A program made the position numbers and the translations under genes. This document shows positions 1 to 8,909 of a stretch of 24,158 bases of DNA, piece by piece. Source of the stretch: Phoronis ovalis (taxonomy: Eukaryota > Phoronida > Phoronidae); NCBI GenBank assembly GCA_028565635.1, contig JAOXYB010033729.1, forward strand, positions 5,537 to 29,694. The letters run 5' to 3'. Under the pieces are notes generated by a model. That model ran no database searches. It had not been told where the DNA came from and saw nothing but the letters and a program-made list of their open reading frames with translations. Every line of letters starts with the position of its first letter. Positions within the stretch are counted from its first letter, which is position 1.

Positions 1-73
1 AGGTTCACTATTAGAATCATAAACATAAAATGTAGGTTCACTATTAGAATCATAAACATAAAATGTAGGTTCA
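1..73. repeat. 33-bp tandem repeat, about 2.2 copies, at the window edge
   Basis: Positions 1-33 and 34-66 are identical, and 67-73 starts a third copy with the same aggttca. The unit is AT-rich and holds no gene. The array touches the left edge, so its true copy number cannot be seen. It appears to lie in an ABCD3 intron just upstream of the exon at 321. Confidence 0.95.
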
Positions 74-320
74 GTATAGCAGGGAGATCTGATGTCATCT
101 TACTTTTCGGTCAGAAATCATAAATGCGTTACCGGTGCAAATAATTGGTTTCGTCGGAATAATTTTAAATAACTTTTTACATTAAATAATTAATTAGTGA
201 ATACTTTTATACCTGAAGTATTTCTGTTAATAGAACATTGTGGTTTAGGTCAAGATTTTATAACATGAAACTATTGCTTTTAAATATTAAAAGTTAAGAT
301 AATTGAATTGTCTATTTCAG

Positions 321-3300
321 ATGTTGCTACTGTAGTAGGATATTTAGTAGTCAGTCGTCCATTCCTTGATTTAACCAATCCTAGGCATTTAAATAGTTCA
401 CATAGTGATAGGCTTGAGGTAAGTTAATGATGGATGATGGCTGTACTCAAAAATCAAACTAGTATTATATATAATAAAAAACAGTTGATGCCACTCTAGG
501 ATGATTAATCAGCAATATTTATAACATTTAGCTATAAAACTAGAATTTCTTCAGCTTTTTTTGCTTTCCCTAACATTTGTGCATTAATGTCTCACTGTTT
601 TAAAATTTCATTGTCATTTGTGACCTAATGGTTTTAATTGAAAAACATACATTACAGTTAGTATTATTTTTGAAAGTTTTAACTGTAATATTTGTAGGAC
701 TACTACAAGAGTGGTCGTATGTTATTCAAAATGGCAGAAGCTGTTGGACGCATTGTTCTTGCTGGCCGAGAAATGACAAGATTAGCAGGGTATGTTTACA
801 AACTGAATTATTTTGAATGTTTAGGAGTAATAAGTCCTTCATATGAAAATCGTATTAAAGGCTATGTGCCATGTTTATCTAACAATAAAAAAATTGTTTG
901 CAGGTTTACAGCCCGTGTTACAGAACTGATGGCTGTTTTAGATGATTTGAATAAAGGACGATATGAAAGAACTATGGTAAATGACCAAGCGAACAACAAA
1001 GGTATGACATTTGTAGCTGGTTATTAATAATTGTTTACAGTTACACAGTGCAAAGCATTGCGTTGGCTGTCACTAATTCACAAAAATTTCACAAAAGTAC
1101 TGAACAATGCCATATTTATAATGCTTGAATAAATGGCATATTATGACAATTACATTGTTTTACGTAATTTTTTTTAAAAGTTTAGAAGATTGAAATATTA
1201 ATGGAGTTTGAGTTGCTATGAATATAAATACTGATGTCACTACACTGTATTTATCTCATCCATGACGTTTTTGTGTTATTTTGCAGTAGGAACTAGTAAA
1301 ATGAAGTTGAAGCCTGGTAGTGGTGAAGTAGTAATAAAAGATCATATTATCAAGTATGAGTTTCTATTTGACCCTTTTAGCTCCTGAAAAAATGTCTTAG
1401 TCTGCATGTTCTCAGAAAAGTATAATACACATTTGGCTGTTGAATTAATAGAAAGTGTCTCCCACACCTGTGATGTAAATGGGATAGCTTACTGTATTCA
1501 CTGGTTTGGCATGATTTTGGCCGGATTGAACAGTTTCAGTGGAAATGTATAATTGTGATGCTTTCATCAATTTTATATTCTATGTATTTTCAGATTTGAG
1601 CATGTTCCCTTGGTTACTCCAAATGGTGATGTTTTAGTAGAAGAACTAAACTTTGAAGTAAAATCAGGTCTGAATGTGTTAGTTTGTGGTCCGAATGGTT
1701 GTGGAAAATCTTCACTCTTTAGAAGTCTTGGAGAGGTAGGACATTGTTCAGACACAGAATTTTGTGTCCGTTTATATTTTATGAGGTATCATAAACACCT
1801 GTGATAATTTTTTCTGCTTCGTTTTAATTCAGTGCCATATCTGTGTCAGATCCTATCTAAAAAGGCATTTAAAAAATGGTTGGAATTTTTATCTAAAGAG
1901 GTTGTTCCTAAATATCAATACTCATGACTAGGAAATGTTACAGGGCAAGTTTCTTTTATGATATTTTGAGTTATATTGTGGTTCCAGTGTTCCAAGCTTT
2001 CAGGCTACTCTAGTATTGCGTTATACCTATAGTTCACTTGAAAGTCATGTTATACTTTTTCAGTTATGGCCTCTGTTTGGTGGCAAGTTAACTAAACCCG
2101 ATAAAAAGCAGTTATTTTACGTTCCGCAACGGCCATACATGACGATAGGTACCCTCCGTGACCAAGTCATATACCCGGATGATCGCAATGATCAGTTAAA
2201 AAAAGGTGTTCGAGATGTAGATCTTCAGGATATACTGGAGAAAGTTCAGTTATCTTACATTCTAGATAGAGAAGGCGGTTGGGATTCAGTCCAGGTACAG
2301 TTTTATGTGCGAAACAAGTTCATTTATTGTAAAATAAAATATCCAATTTGTATCAGAAGTTGACATACCTACGAATCTTTCAAGAGTAAATCTAGATGGA
2401 AGTTCTTTATCCTCGGACAGACGTAGACACTTGTCATTTTGCTTTGTTATAGATGCACCAAGGTAAAAATATTTGAATCTGTGGTAAATAATGATTTGAA
2501 TGATAGTATCCCCTGGAATACTAACCCCTTACTAACATATAACAGTCACACCTTTTCTCCAGCCGTTTCGCTCTAGTGACTGTTAATATCATTGTGAGCA
2601 GTGTATATTAACACAGCTTTATATTGAATAGATATGCTAGTTTATACTTCATATCCCCACTTTCTTTACAGGATTGGATGGATGTCTTAAGTGGTGGAGA
2701 GAAACAAAGAATAGCAGTAAGTCTTATGCACAAGGCAACAGTATTTCATCTACATTTACATGTAATGAAATTATACACAAATTAAAATATATTGTTATTT
2801 TGTAGTTTTTTGTAGTTTACATATCTTTTGTGCAGAACATTTTAAAAGAATCATTGATAGCAGAGTTTGGTTTTAGAAAATAGTGTGTATTTATACAGGT
2901 TTTTTCAAAAGGTCATTGTTGTTCTTTCAGATGTCTCGTTTATTTTATCATAAACCTCAGTTTGCTATCTTGGATGAATGTACCAGTGCAGTTAGTGTTG
3001 ATGTAGAAGGCTTTATGTATCAACATTGTAGACAAGTAGGCATTACCCTATTCACGGTGTCACACAGGAAGTCACTGTGGAAACATCATGAAGTAAGTAT
3101 AATTTATGGAAACCAAGTTTGAACCTTTCCACATCAATTTTGTGTCCAGCGAACTGAAAAATGGAAGTTATAAGTGTAAACTGACATTTGAGTTTGCATG
3201 TTCTCTGGATAATTATAGATTATGGATATTCTTGTATTTTTTAGAAGAGTATAAAATAGTAATGACTATGTTGAATATCAAAAAATCTCTTTTTTTCAGT

Positions 3301-3377
3301 ATTATTTGCATATGGATGGTCGTGGTGCATATGAATTCAAGCCCATTACATCAGAGACACAAGAATTTGGTTCTTAA
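321..3377 (+). CDS. ABCD3: Peroxisomal half ABC transporter, ABCD3/PMP70 type, C-terminal half (5' end outside window)
   Basis: Nine coding exons: 321-418, 698-789, 904-1001, 1287-1353, 1594-1735, 2064-2294, 2672-2716, 2931-3092, 3300-3377. All have GT/AG borders, phases agree, and they give 336 residues to a TAA at 3375-3377. The first exon begins with the last two bases of a codon, so upstream exons are missing. Seen: the end of the last membrane helix ([16 protein letters not shown]), DYYKSGRM and GREMTRLAG linker motifs, Walker [10 protein letters not shown] (exon 5), YVPQRPYM Q-loop region (exon 6), signature LSGGEKQR (exon 7), Walker B FAILDE and H-loop VSHR (exon 8), and C-terminus EFGS. 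From family knowledge, ABCD3 dimerises in the peroxisomal membrane and imports branched-chain and other acyl-CoA substrates for beta-oxidation. The motifs match human ABCD3 more closely than ABCD1/2, notably [11 protein letters not shown] and YYLHMDGRG. No breaks or missing catalytic residues were seen. Confidence 0.96.
1594..3092 (+). other. Nucleotide-binding domain exons of the ABCD3 homolog
   Basis: Four consecutive exons (1594-1735, 2064-2294, 2672-2716, 2931-3092) carry every ATPase element of an ABC cassette. The 45-bp exon 2672-2716 encodes only 15 residues, [15 protein letters not shown], so the signature motif has its own small exon. Skipping it would keep the frame but remove the motif that contacts ATP across the dimer. 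Phases are 0 at each junction from 1735 onward. Confidence 0.93.
2540..2585. repeat. Perfect 10-bp inverted repeat in an ABCD3 intron
   Basis: TAACAGTCAC (2540-2549) and GTGACTGTTA (2576-2585) are exact reverse complements around a 26-nt loop. It lies in the 2295-2671 intron. No target duplication is evident. Confidence 0.7.
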
Positions 3378-3630
3378 ATAGACTATAGCAGACAACACTC
3401 TCATTACTAGTAAAATTTTGTACATATCGTATTCAGTTTTGCAAAGTTCGAAAGTTTCCATATGGCATTTCAGTTGTTGCATATGATCCAAAACTCAGGA
3501 ACAGAAAATAATGTTGTGTCTGTTATAAAGACTTTACCCAAAGTTTCTTTACTGAGTCTGCTTGGTAAAAAAATGTTGATCATTGTGTATGTTAATCCAG
3601 AATCATGCTAAATTGTTTTTGTTATTGAAC

Positions 3631-3636
3631 AATAAA
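3631..3636 (+). terminator. Poly(A) signal AATAAA for ABCD3
   Basis: AATAAA lies 254 bp after the ABCD3 stop and is followed by a GT-rich stretch (about 3644-3668), the usual cleavage-site arrangement. A second AATAAA at 3773-3778 could serve a longer transcript. Confidence 0.6.
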
Positions 3637-5101
3637 CCATACAACTGTTTGTGTACGATTTGTAGTGGTTATATGGTTATTTTTTTTAAACACAGTAAAC
3701 ATTTTAAAATAATAATTTATGCTATTAATGAATATGCATTTTTGCAGTATGTTCACTTTGATAGATAGTAATAATAAATTTAAATGTGATTTAATACAAA
3801 AAGATAATGAAGTGAATTAATCTCTACTTTTAATTGATTTTTTCTGTAAAGTATATTGATTTGATAAGAAACTTTTATATGCCAGAGTGTTCTTTGCTAT
3901 AGATATAATGACCGTCTCGAGACAAGTTTGGTGTTATGGGATTGACCATTACCATTTTGCTATTATTAATCTGTTGTTCAGATGGTATTCACTATATGAT
4001 TGACTTCTTCCTTTACCTACAAATATCATTAAAAATTCTTTGAGACTCGAGATTTTGGCTTGTGACAGATGTATTTGCTTGCCTTCTTCTAAAAGAAACC
4101 AGATTCAATGCAGAAATACAAAAAATAAGTGGTGTCATGATATATTTACATTACTATAAACTTTGAATTGATGTGATACATATTTACATTAATTACTAGG
4201 ATGAAATAAATCAATACACCATGTTCTAGGACAATCAGTTTTCATGTTGAGAATTATTGTTCAAAAACCTGGAAAGATACTTATTCAAGTAAACAAAGAA
4301 CATTATAGTATGCTGAATAAATATTATGCTAAAGAGTAAACCTTGAAATACTTCGTACGAAATATGTACAAATAGCATGTAGACTATACATGCGGAAGAA
4401 CATTTTCACAAAGGTAATGTATCATCAGCATATTGTTCCTATTTTTGTACACATTTTGCCTGCATGCGTGGAATGTCTGAACAACCAGTTCTTTTATTTA
4501 ACAACCACAAAAGTCTATGAAAAGATGTTCCAAAAATTGCCATTTTCAAAAATTAAATACTGACATAGTCGTCATAAAAAATTTACATTCTCTTCTGTCA
4601 AAGGTGTCGCCTTCTGAAAGTTAGGCCACTAATAAAAACATTTCGGACATCAATTCTGGTGCTATTTTGAAATTACAAAGACAGCACATGCCTATGACAA
4701 AAGAAATCACACTATTTCTTGAAAGACAGTTCCCAATATAGGAAACAGCATCATTAATGCCTAAAAAAAATACAAGACAAACATTCCTAAATAGTTATTT
4801 GTGCAGAGAATGGGCAATTTAGGTTATCAAGCACTTGAGTGAAAATAGCATTCATATGTTATAGAGTTCCATTTGCTCTGCAAAAAAGGGTGTGTGTGTG
4901 TCCTTGTAATCATATTTTCTCATTCTTCCTATAATTGCAACAAAAAACGAATGTAAACAAATTATACCCATGGCAATATATAATGCATATTCATCTTTTC
5001 CATATATGATTTGTTTGCATTACACTATATAGTATAAATCAAAAAACTTTAAAAGTAGTTGAAAAAAGATTTAGCAACTTTGGACAGTTGTTTTTCACGT
5101 T

Positions 5102-5107
5102 TTTATT
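5102..5107 (-). terminator. Candidate poly(A) signal for the C6orf62 homolog
   Basis: On the minus strand this reads AATAAA, 454 bp past the stop at 5561-5563. An alternative is at 4493-4498, giving a 3' UTR of about 1.07 kb. No cDNA evidence distinguishes them. Confidence 0.4.
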
Positions 5108-5560
5108 TGCAAATAAGAACAAGCTGGACATTCTTTTATAAAACAAAATTAAAATATTTTTGAAAGACAATATATAAACAGTGTTTCTTTTGGCATTAGT
5201 GTATTGAAAAGAATAAAATTGGGAACACATCACTGTACGAAGAAGTAACTTTGTATGATGACAAGAATGACACGAAAATATAAAAAGTACTTTACAGTTT
5301 AATAATATTAGAAACCAAAAGTTTTGCATTTCATTACTATTTACAATTTTTACATTACATAATTACAACACAAGGAGAGTTAGGTACTGTAAAACGTGGT
5401 ATTCTTTGCAGCCTAGTTATTCTTGTCTATTTTACAAAAAAATAAGCATTTAAACAAGTTCCGTGTTTTATAGCTGCACACGGAAATGTATCAAGGAAGT
5501 AGCAATTGCGGGGTAAATTGCAAAAATAAAGTGATTTAATGAGAATAAAACTGAAAAGTT

Positions 5561-7500
5561 TCAGCATTGTAAGTATTGTTCCATTATTTCTTGAACACTA
5601 CCTGGCCCCCAGCACATTAAACGATCCTGTGGCAAGTACAGACAAACACTTGATAACTTGAAAATAATTGCTTTGTTTGTTGGCGTTTGCAAATGGTGTC
5701 TATCCACAAATAAAAACATGCATTGAGCTTGATTGTTTATTATGAGACCAGTCTTTTCTTTGCGTATTAATAAGCGCATTAGCTGTTTTTCATAGTCTTC
5801 ACTATCGAATTTGAATTCTGCCTGTAAGGTGAAAAACAATAGGGCATTAAAATTTGTCGTGGCTTTGTTCCCAGTTACATGACAAACCAAACCAAAAGGA
5901 AGTGAAATAAAGCAAGCTTTCCAGCACACTTTTAAACACAGTCAGATTATGCCCATCCGAAGTTGCTGAAGGTTATTGGATTAGCCTGCTTTCTTAACTT
6001 CTAGTCTGACATGAACTTGTACAATAAATCACACTATTTACAAAGCACTATATTTATGAGATATCGTTAAACAATATTTATTGATTTTAAATTCAGTATC
6101 AAATGTTATTTAATCATGCCTTGTTTTTATTTAAATGTAGTTCCTATTCACTGCTGGAACATTTTTTTATAGATTCTCCTGTGCCGGCATACACCATATG
6201 GAAAGAAGTCTGGTAATGGGTAAGAAACGTGTTTTAAATGCATTGATACACTACTTAGCTGTATTATGCATTTACCTGAATTTGTTTGAAAGCATTATCA
6301 TCTTCTCCTTTCCATCGTGAAAACAGTAAGCACTCAATATTTTCTATATCTGTCCTTGGCCATAGGAAAAAGTCTATTTCTGTTGTACAGCCAATCACAT
6401 CCTTCCTCATCGACTGCCACCTTGGGGCATGTAATTGAACTACATCTTTCTCTATCAGTTCTTTGGAACTCTCTAATGAATAAGCTTCCTCCTGCAGCAA
6501 ATAATGTTTTTAAACAATTTTATTATAACAACATTGACAAATTCTGTCTACTTGACAAGTATGTCAGTTCCGAAATTATTCCTTTTTTGAGAAGACATTT
6601 AATTTTTCTGTCTCAACCAGAGGTTGATAGCACAAACAAGGGTGTTATGATGGGATCAAAAGTATTATTACCATGCTAGAAATTATTGTTTGGTACTTGT
6701 CTTACACAATTTTACTGCAATAGTTTTTTTATTAGTTTTATCCTTTTAATAAACACTAATTTCATAAAATTATACAAATTGGACACAATATCATGTTAGC
6801 CACATTTAAAGTTAATCCAATCAAGATTAATTTTGGGCAGGGGTGTGCAGCACAGGCTTAAAAACCGGATCCTCTCACCTATCCTCTCTGTTAAATTGGT
6901 TTAAAAAATGGATTTACTTCTGTGGCACATCCCTATATAGACAGTTTCCTGAGTACCCCGGGCACATTCTGGAGTTCAGACTGTGACCTGTGGACAGCAA
7001 TGACACAGAATCACTTCCTGTTTTGCATCATACCTTAACACCACGTAGAATACTTTCTTCATAATTGTTGGTCATCACAGGAAGCACTTCTGCAATCTCA
7101 AACACAGCAGGAGGCTTTTTCTGGAATAAGTGATATGAACGAATAATAACTATTTTAAAAAAGCATATGATGAACTTTAAGACAAAATTATTTTACTTTT
7201 GTTGGTCCTACAACGGTACACCATTCAAGTCCATAGGTCATTCTCTTGTGCATTGCAAACGTAAGGGATATAGTTGCAAGTTACTTCCGAAGAAGTTGGC
7301 TGGAGCGAGATGTCCCGTGGGTTTATAATTATATATTAATTAGGATCGAGCAACAGGTTTCAGTGATGCCCTACCTTTTCCTTGAAATGGAAGATCATAT
7401 ACATCTTAAAATCAAACTGGTCAGCAAGGGCTTCTCTTTTCTTACGTAAATTAGTTCGGAGTCGATTTAATGCTGAGTTTTTTCTAGCACGGGGATCCAT
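5561..7500 (-). CDS. C6orf62: C6orf62 (XTP12) family protein, complete, 229 aa
   Basis: Four exons on the minus strand: 7500-7375 (42 codons), 7120-7034 (29), 6491-6276 (72), 5821-5561 (86 plus TGA). All introns are phase 0 with GT/AG borders. The start ATG at 7500-7498 is in good context (GCCATGG). Conserved stretches recalled from the human protein include [60 protein letters not shown] and VCLYLPQ. The sum, 229 residues, is the length I remember for human C6orf62. No signal peptide, membrane helix or catalytic motif is visible; the first 30 residues are basic (NLRKKREAL). The family is widespread in animals and has no established biochemical role that I can state. It is convergent with ABCD3 and divergent from the TRP gene. 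Identity is strong; function is unknown. Confidence 0.94.
6838..6935. mobile_element. Possible short MITE-like element with imperfect terminal inverted repeats
   Basis: The left end AGGGGTGTGCAGCACAG and the right end CTGTGGCACATCCCT are imperfect reverse complements about 98 bp apart, within an intron of the C6orf62 homolog. A CAGGGGTG start resembles hAT-type ends. No matching 8-bp target duplication was found, so the call is weak. Confidence 0.25.
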
Positions 7501-7550
7501 GGCAAACAAATATCAAATGACAAAACCAAAGGCAAAGGTAAACTTGTTGA

Positions 7551-7571
7551 GATTGGGGATAACCCCAAATC
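7551..7571 (-). other. Small hairpin in the likely 5' UTR of the C6orf62 homolog
   Basis: TTGGGG (7553-7558) and CCCCAA (7563-7568) form a 6-bp stem around a 4-nt loop. The flanks GA and ATC extend the stem if one base is bulged. It ends about 50 nt upstream of the start codon. Whether it is transcribed, or matters for translation, is unknown. Confidence 0.4.
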
Positions 7572-7707
7572 ACGTTAAATTAAAAACTAGCATGACTTAG
7601 TTTGAGTTTTATCACGATATCAACCAATGCGGGTTTCTTATGGAAACATTTTCGATAATCCTATTTGTCAAAGCCATCTTCAATATTAAGGTGTGTGGAT
7701 CACTGTT

Positions 7708-7739
7708 AGCGGAAACTGGACTCTGAGTCGTTTTCCGCT
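7708..7739. repeat. 32-bp interrupted inverted repeat between divergent genes
   Basis: The outer arms are AGCGGAAAC (7708-7716) and GTTTTCCGCT (7730-7739), with one extra T. The inner arms GACTC (7719-7723) and GAGTC (7725-7729) flank a single T. The arms carry ETS-like CGGAAA cores in opposite orientations. It may be a symmetric protein-binding site or a cruciform-prone sequence. Confidence 0.75.
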
Positions 7740-8251
7740 GGTTTCGGATGACACAATATGGCGATGGTATTGGAGGATCTCGTAAATTCACGAGCTTCTT
7801 CGATAAATAGGAGTCAGTTTAAAGTAACCGATAAAACTTCGTGCCTAAAATGAAACGAGAAGCTATTTAGCAATTAGCACTTAATTGGACTTACTACATT
7901 ATATAATTTATGTTTATTTGCGTTAACAAATATATATTGGTGTCATATACTGAAAATAATAATTGATTAGTAAGCAATGTTTTATCGCTTACCTCGTGTG
8001 CATAGCTGCTTTGACAACCTAAAAACATGGAAGCCTTGTCAGTCTGAATAAATATGATTATCATTAAGAAAACGAATTAAGATGTTTATAATAGAGTAAG
8101 TATTCCCAGATTCACTGCTGTTGGAACAAAGTATTAAATGTTGATTTTTTTCATGGTTGTGGAGTACTTGTAGCATCCCGGGAAGATTATTAATCGGTAA
8201 TAGAATAATAATAGGCCTAGTGAAAACTTAAAGTCTAAAAATAGTCGATGT

Positions 8252-8300
8252 CCGGACGTTTAGCCCCAAGATACGCCGTCCGGTGACCGGACGTTTAGCC
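8252..8300. repeat. 14-bp direct repeat with an embedded palindrome
   Basis: CCGGACGTTTAGCC occurs at 8252-8265 and again at 8287-8300, a 35-bp period. The second copy overlaps a perfect inverted repeat, CGTCCGG (8277-8283), TGA, CCGGACG (8287-8293). It is CpG-rich compared with its AT-rich surroundings. Confidence 0.85.
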
Positions 8301-8610
8301 ACTACCAAATTAAAAACAGTGACTGTTCTTTTTTCGTGGTTGAGATAGGTATGTTTGTTTTGGTTTGCTTCTATTAAATCGTGGTTTTTGGAAATTCATA
8401 ATTCATCTATATCTTCAATTTTCCGTACATTTGCATGTCATTAATGCAAAACAAGCTGATGAACAACTCTCAAATTACTGTTTGTTTCCCTTACGTAAAA
8501 TTGGGCTGATAGCTGCCCATGATAGCTATATAAATGTCAAAATTCCTTACGCGATTAGAGGGTCTGTTTTTTAGTTAAAATCACGAAAAGGGGTGTTTTT
8601 TTGGAGGTGA

Positions 8611-8748
8611 CACTTCGTTAGGGGTGTTTTTGCCCAAAGCCACTTACTTAAGGGTGTATTTTTTCAAAAAACTCACTTCCTTCGGGGTGTATTTTTTGCA
8701 GAATTTCACTTCGTTAGGGGCTTTTTTGAAAAGCCATGTTGGAACATG
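8611..8748 (+). repeat. 30-33 bp degenerate minisatellite that keeps an open reading frame
   Basis: Units begin with CACTT at 8611, 8641, 8674 and 8707, spaced 30, 33 and 33 bp, and each contains a GGGGTGT/AGGGTGTATTTTTT-like core. A more decayed unit precedes them (about 8581-8610). Read from 8611, the units encode variants of one 10-11 residue peptide: HFVRGVFAQS, HLLKGVFFQKT, HFLRGVFFAEF, HFVRGFFEKP. A TGA directly precedes the first unit, and the frame closes about 36 nt after the last. No gene model uses it. It may be a remnant of a mobile element or simply a satellite whose period is a multiple of three. Confidence 0.7.
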
Positions 8749-8909
8749 AGTACCCATGCACTTTTATTTTGACTGCCCCCCTGGGGTTTTTTCATCACCA
8801 ATATTATCTTCAATACGTTTGAATTATCAAATTTATATCTGTGTTATATCTCGTTATTTTTATTTCACATTTGAATGACTGATTTATAATTGTAATTTTT
8901 TAGAATATC

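Larger units (their letters stand above)
3378..5560. other. Convergent 3' UTR / intergenic region between ABCD3 (+) and the C6orf62 homolog (-)
   Basis: This 2.2-kb AT-rich stretch separates the two stop codons and shows no convincing coding exon. It should hold both 3' UTRs: + strand poly(A) signals at 3631-3636 and 3773-3778 for ABCD3, and minus-strand signals (TTTATT on +) at 5102-5107 and 4493-4498 for the C6orf62 homolog. Small open frames here, such as the minus-strand one at 5039-5329, have low-complexity composition and no domain. A short GT run lies near 4891-4900. Confidence 0.7.
7501..8909. promoter_or_regulatory. Divergent intergenic/promoter region between the C6orf62 homolog and the TRP-channel gene
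   Basis: This 1.4-kb region lies between two divergent start codons, so promoters for both genes are expected here (inference). Two YY1-like ATGGC motifs point away from each other: minus strand at about 7681-7671 (GAAGATGGCTT) and plus strand at about 7753-7765 (ACAATATGGCGAT). A 32-bp inverted repeat at 7708-7739 lies between them. Short upstream open frames start near both (minus 7677-7612, plus 7758-7853). Further right are the CGTCCGG palindrome (8277-8293) and a minisatellite (8611 to about 8735). A splice-acceptor-like TTTTTTAG ends at 8903, just before the channel's ATG. No clear TATA box was identified. Confidence 0.5.

Noticed and set aside
5039-5329. 96-codon minus-strand open frame
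   Set aside because: Low-complexity Phe/Leu/Asn-rich translation of AT-rich 3' UTR; no domain.
6317-6679. 120-codon plus-strand open frame
   Set aside because: It lies mainly antisense to exon 3 of the C6orf62 homolog and has no domain or homology of its own.
7246-7600. Two overlapping plus-strand open frames of 67 and 72 codons
   Set aside because: They are antisense to exon 1 and the 5' side of the C6orf62 homolog; the minus-strand reading gives the conserved protein.
8365-8574. 69-codon plus-strand open frame in the divergent region
   Set aside because: No domain, poor codon character, no splice partner or family recognised.
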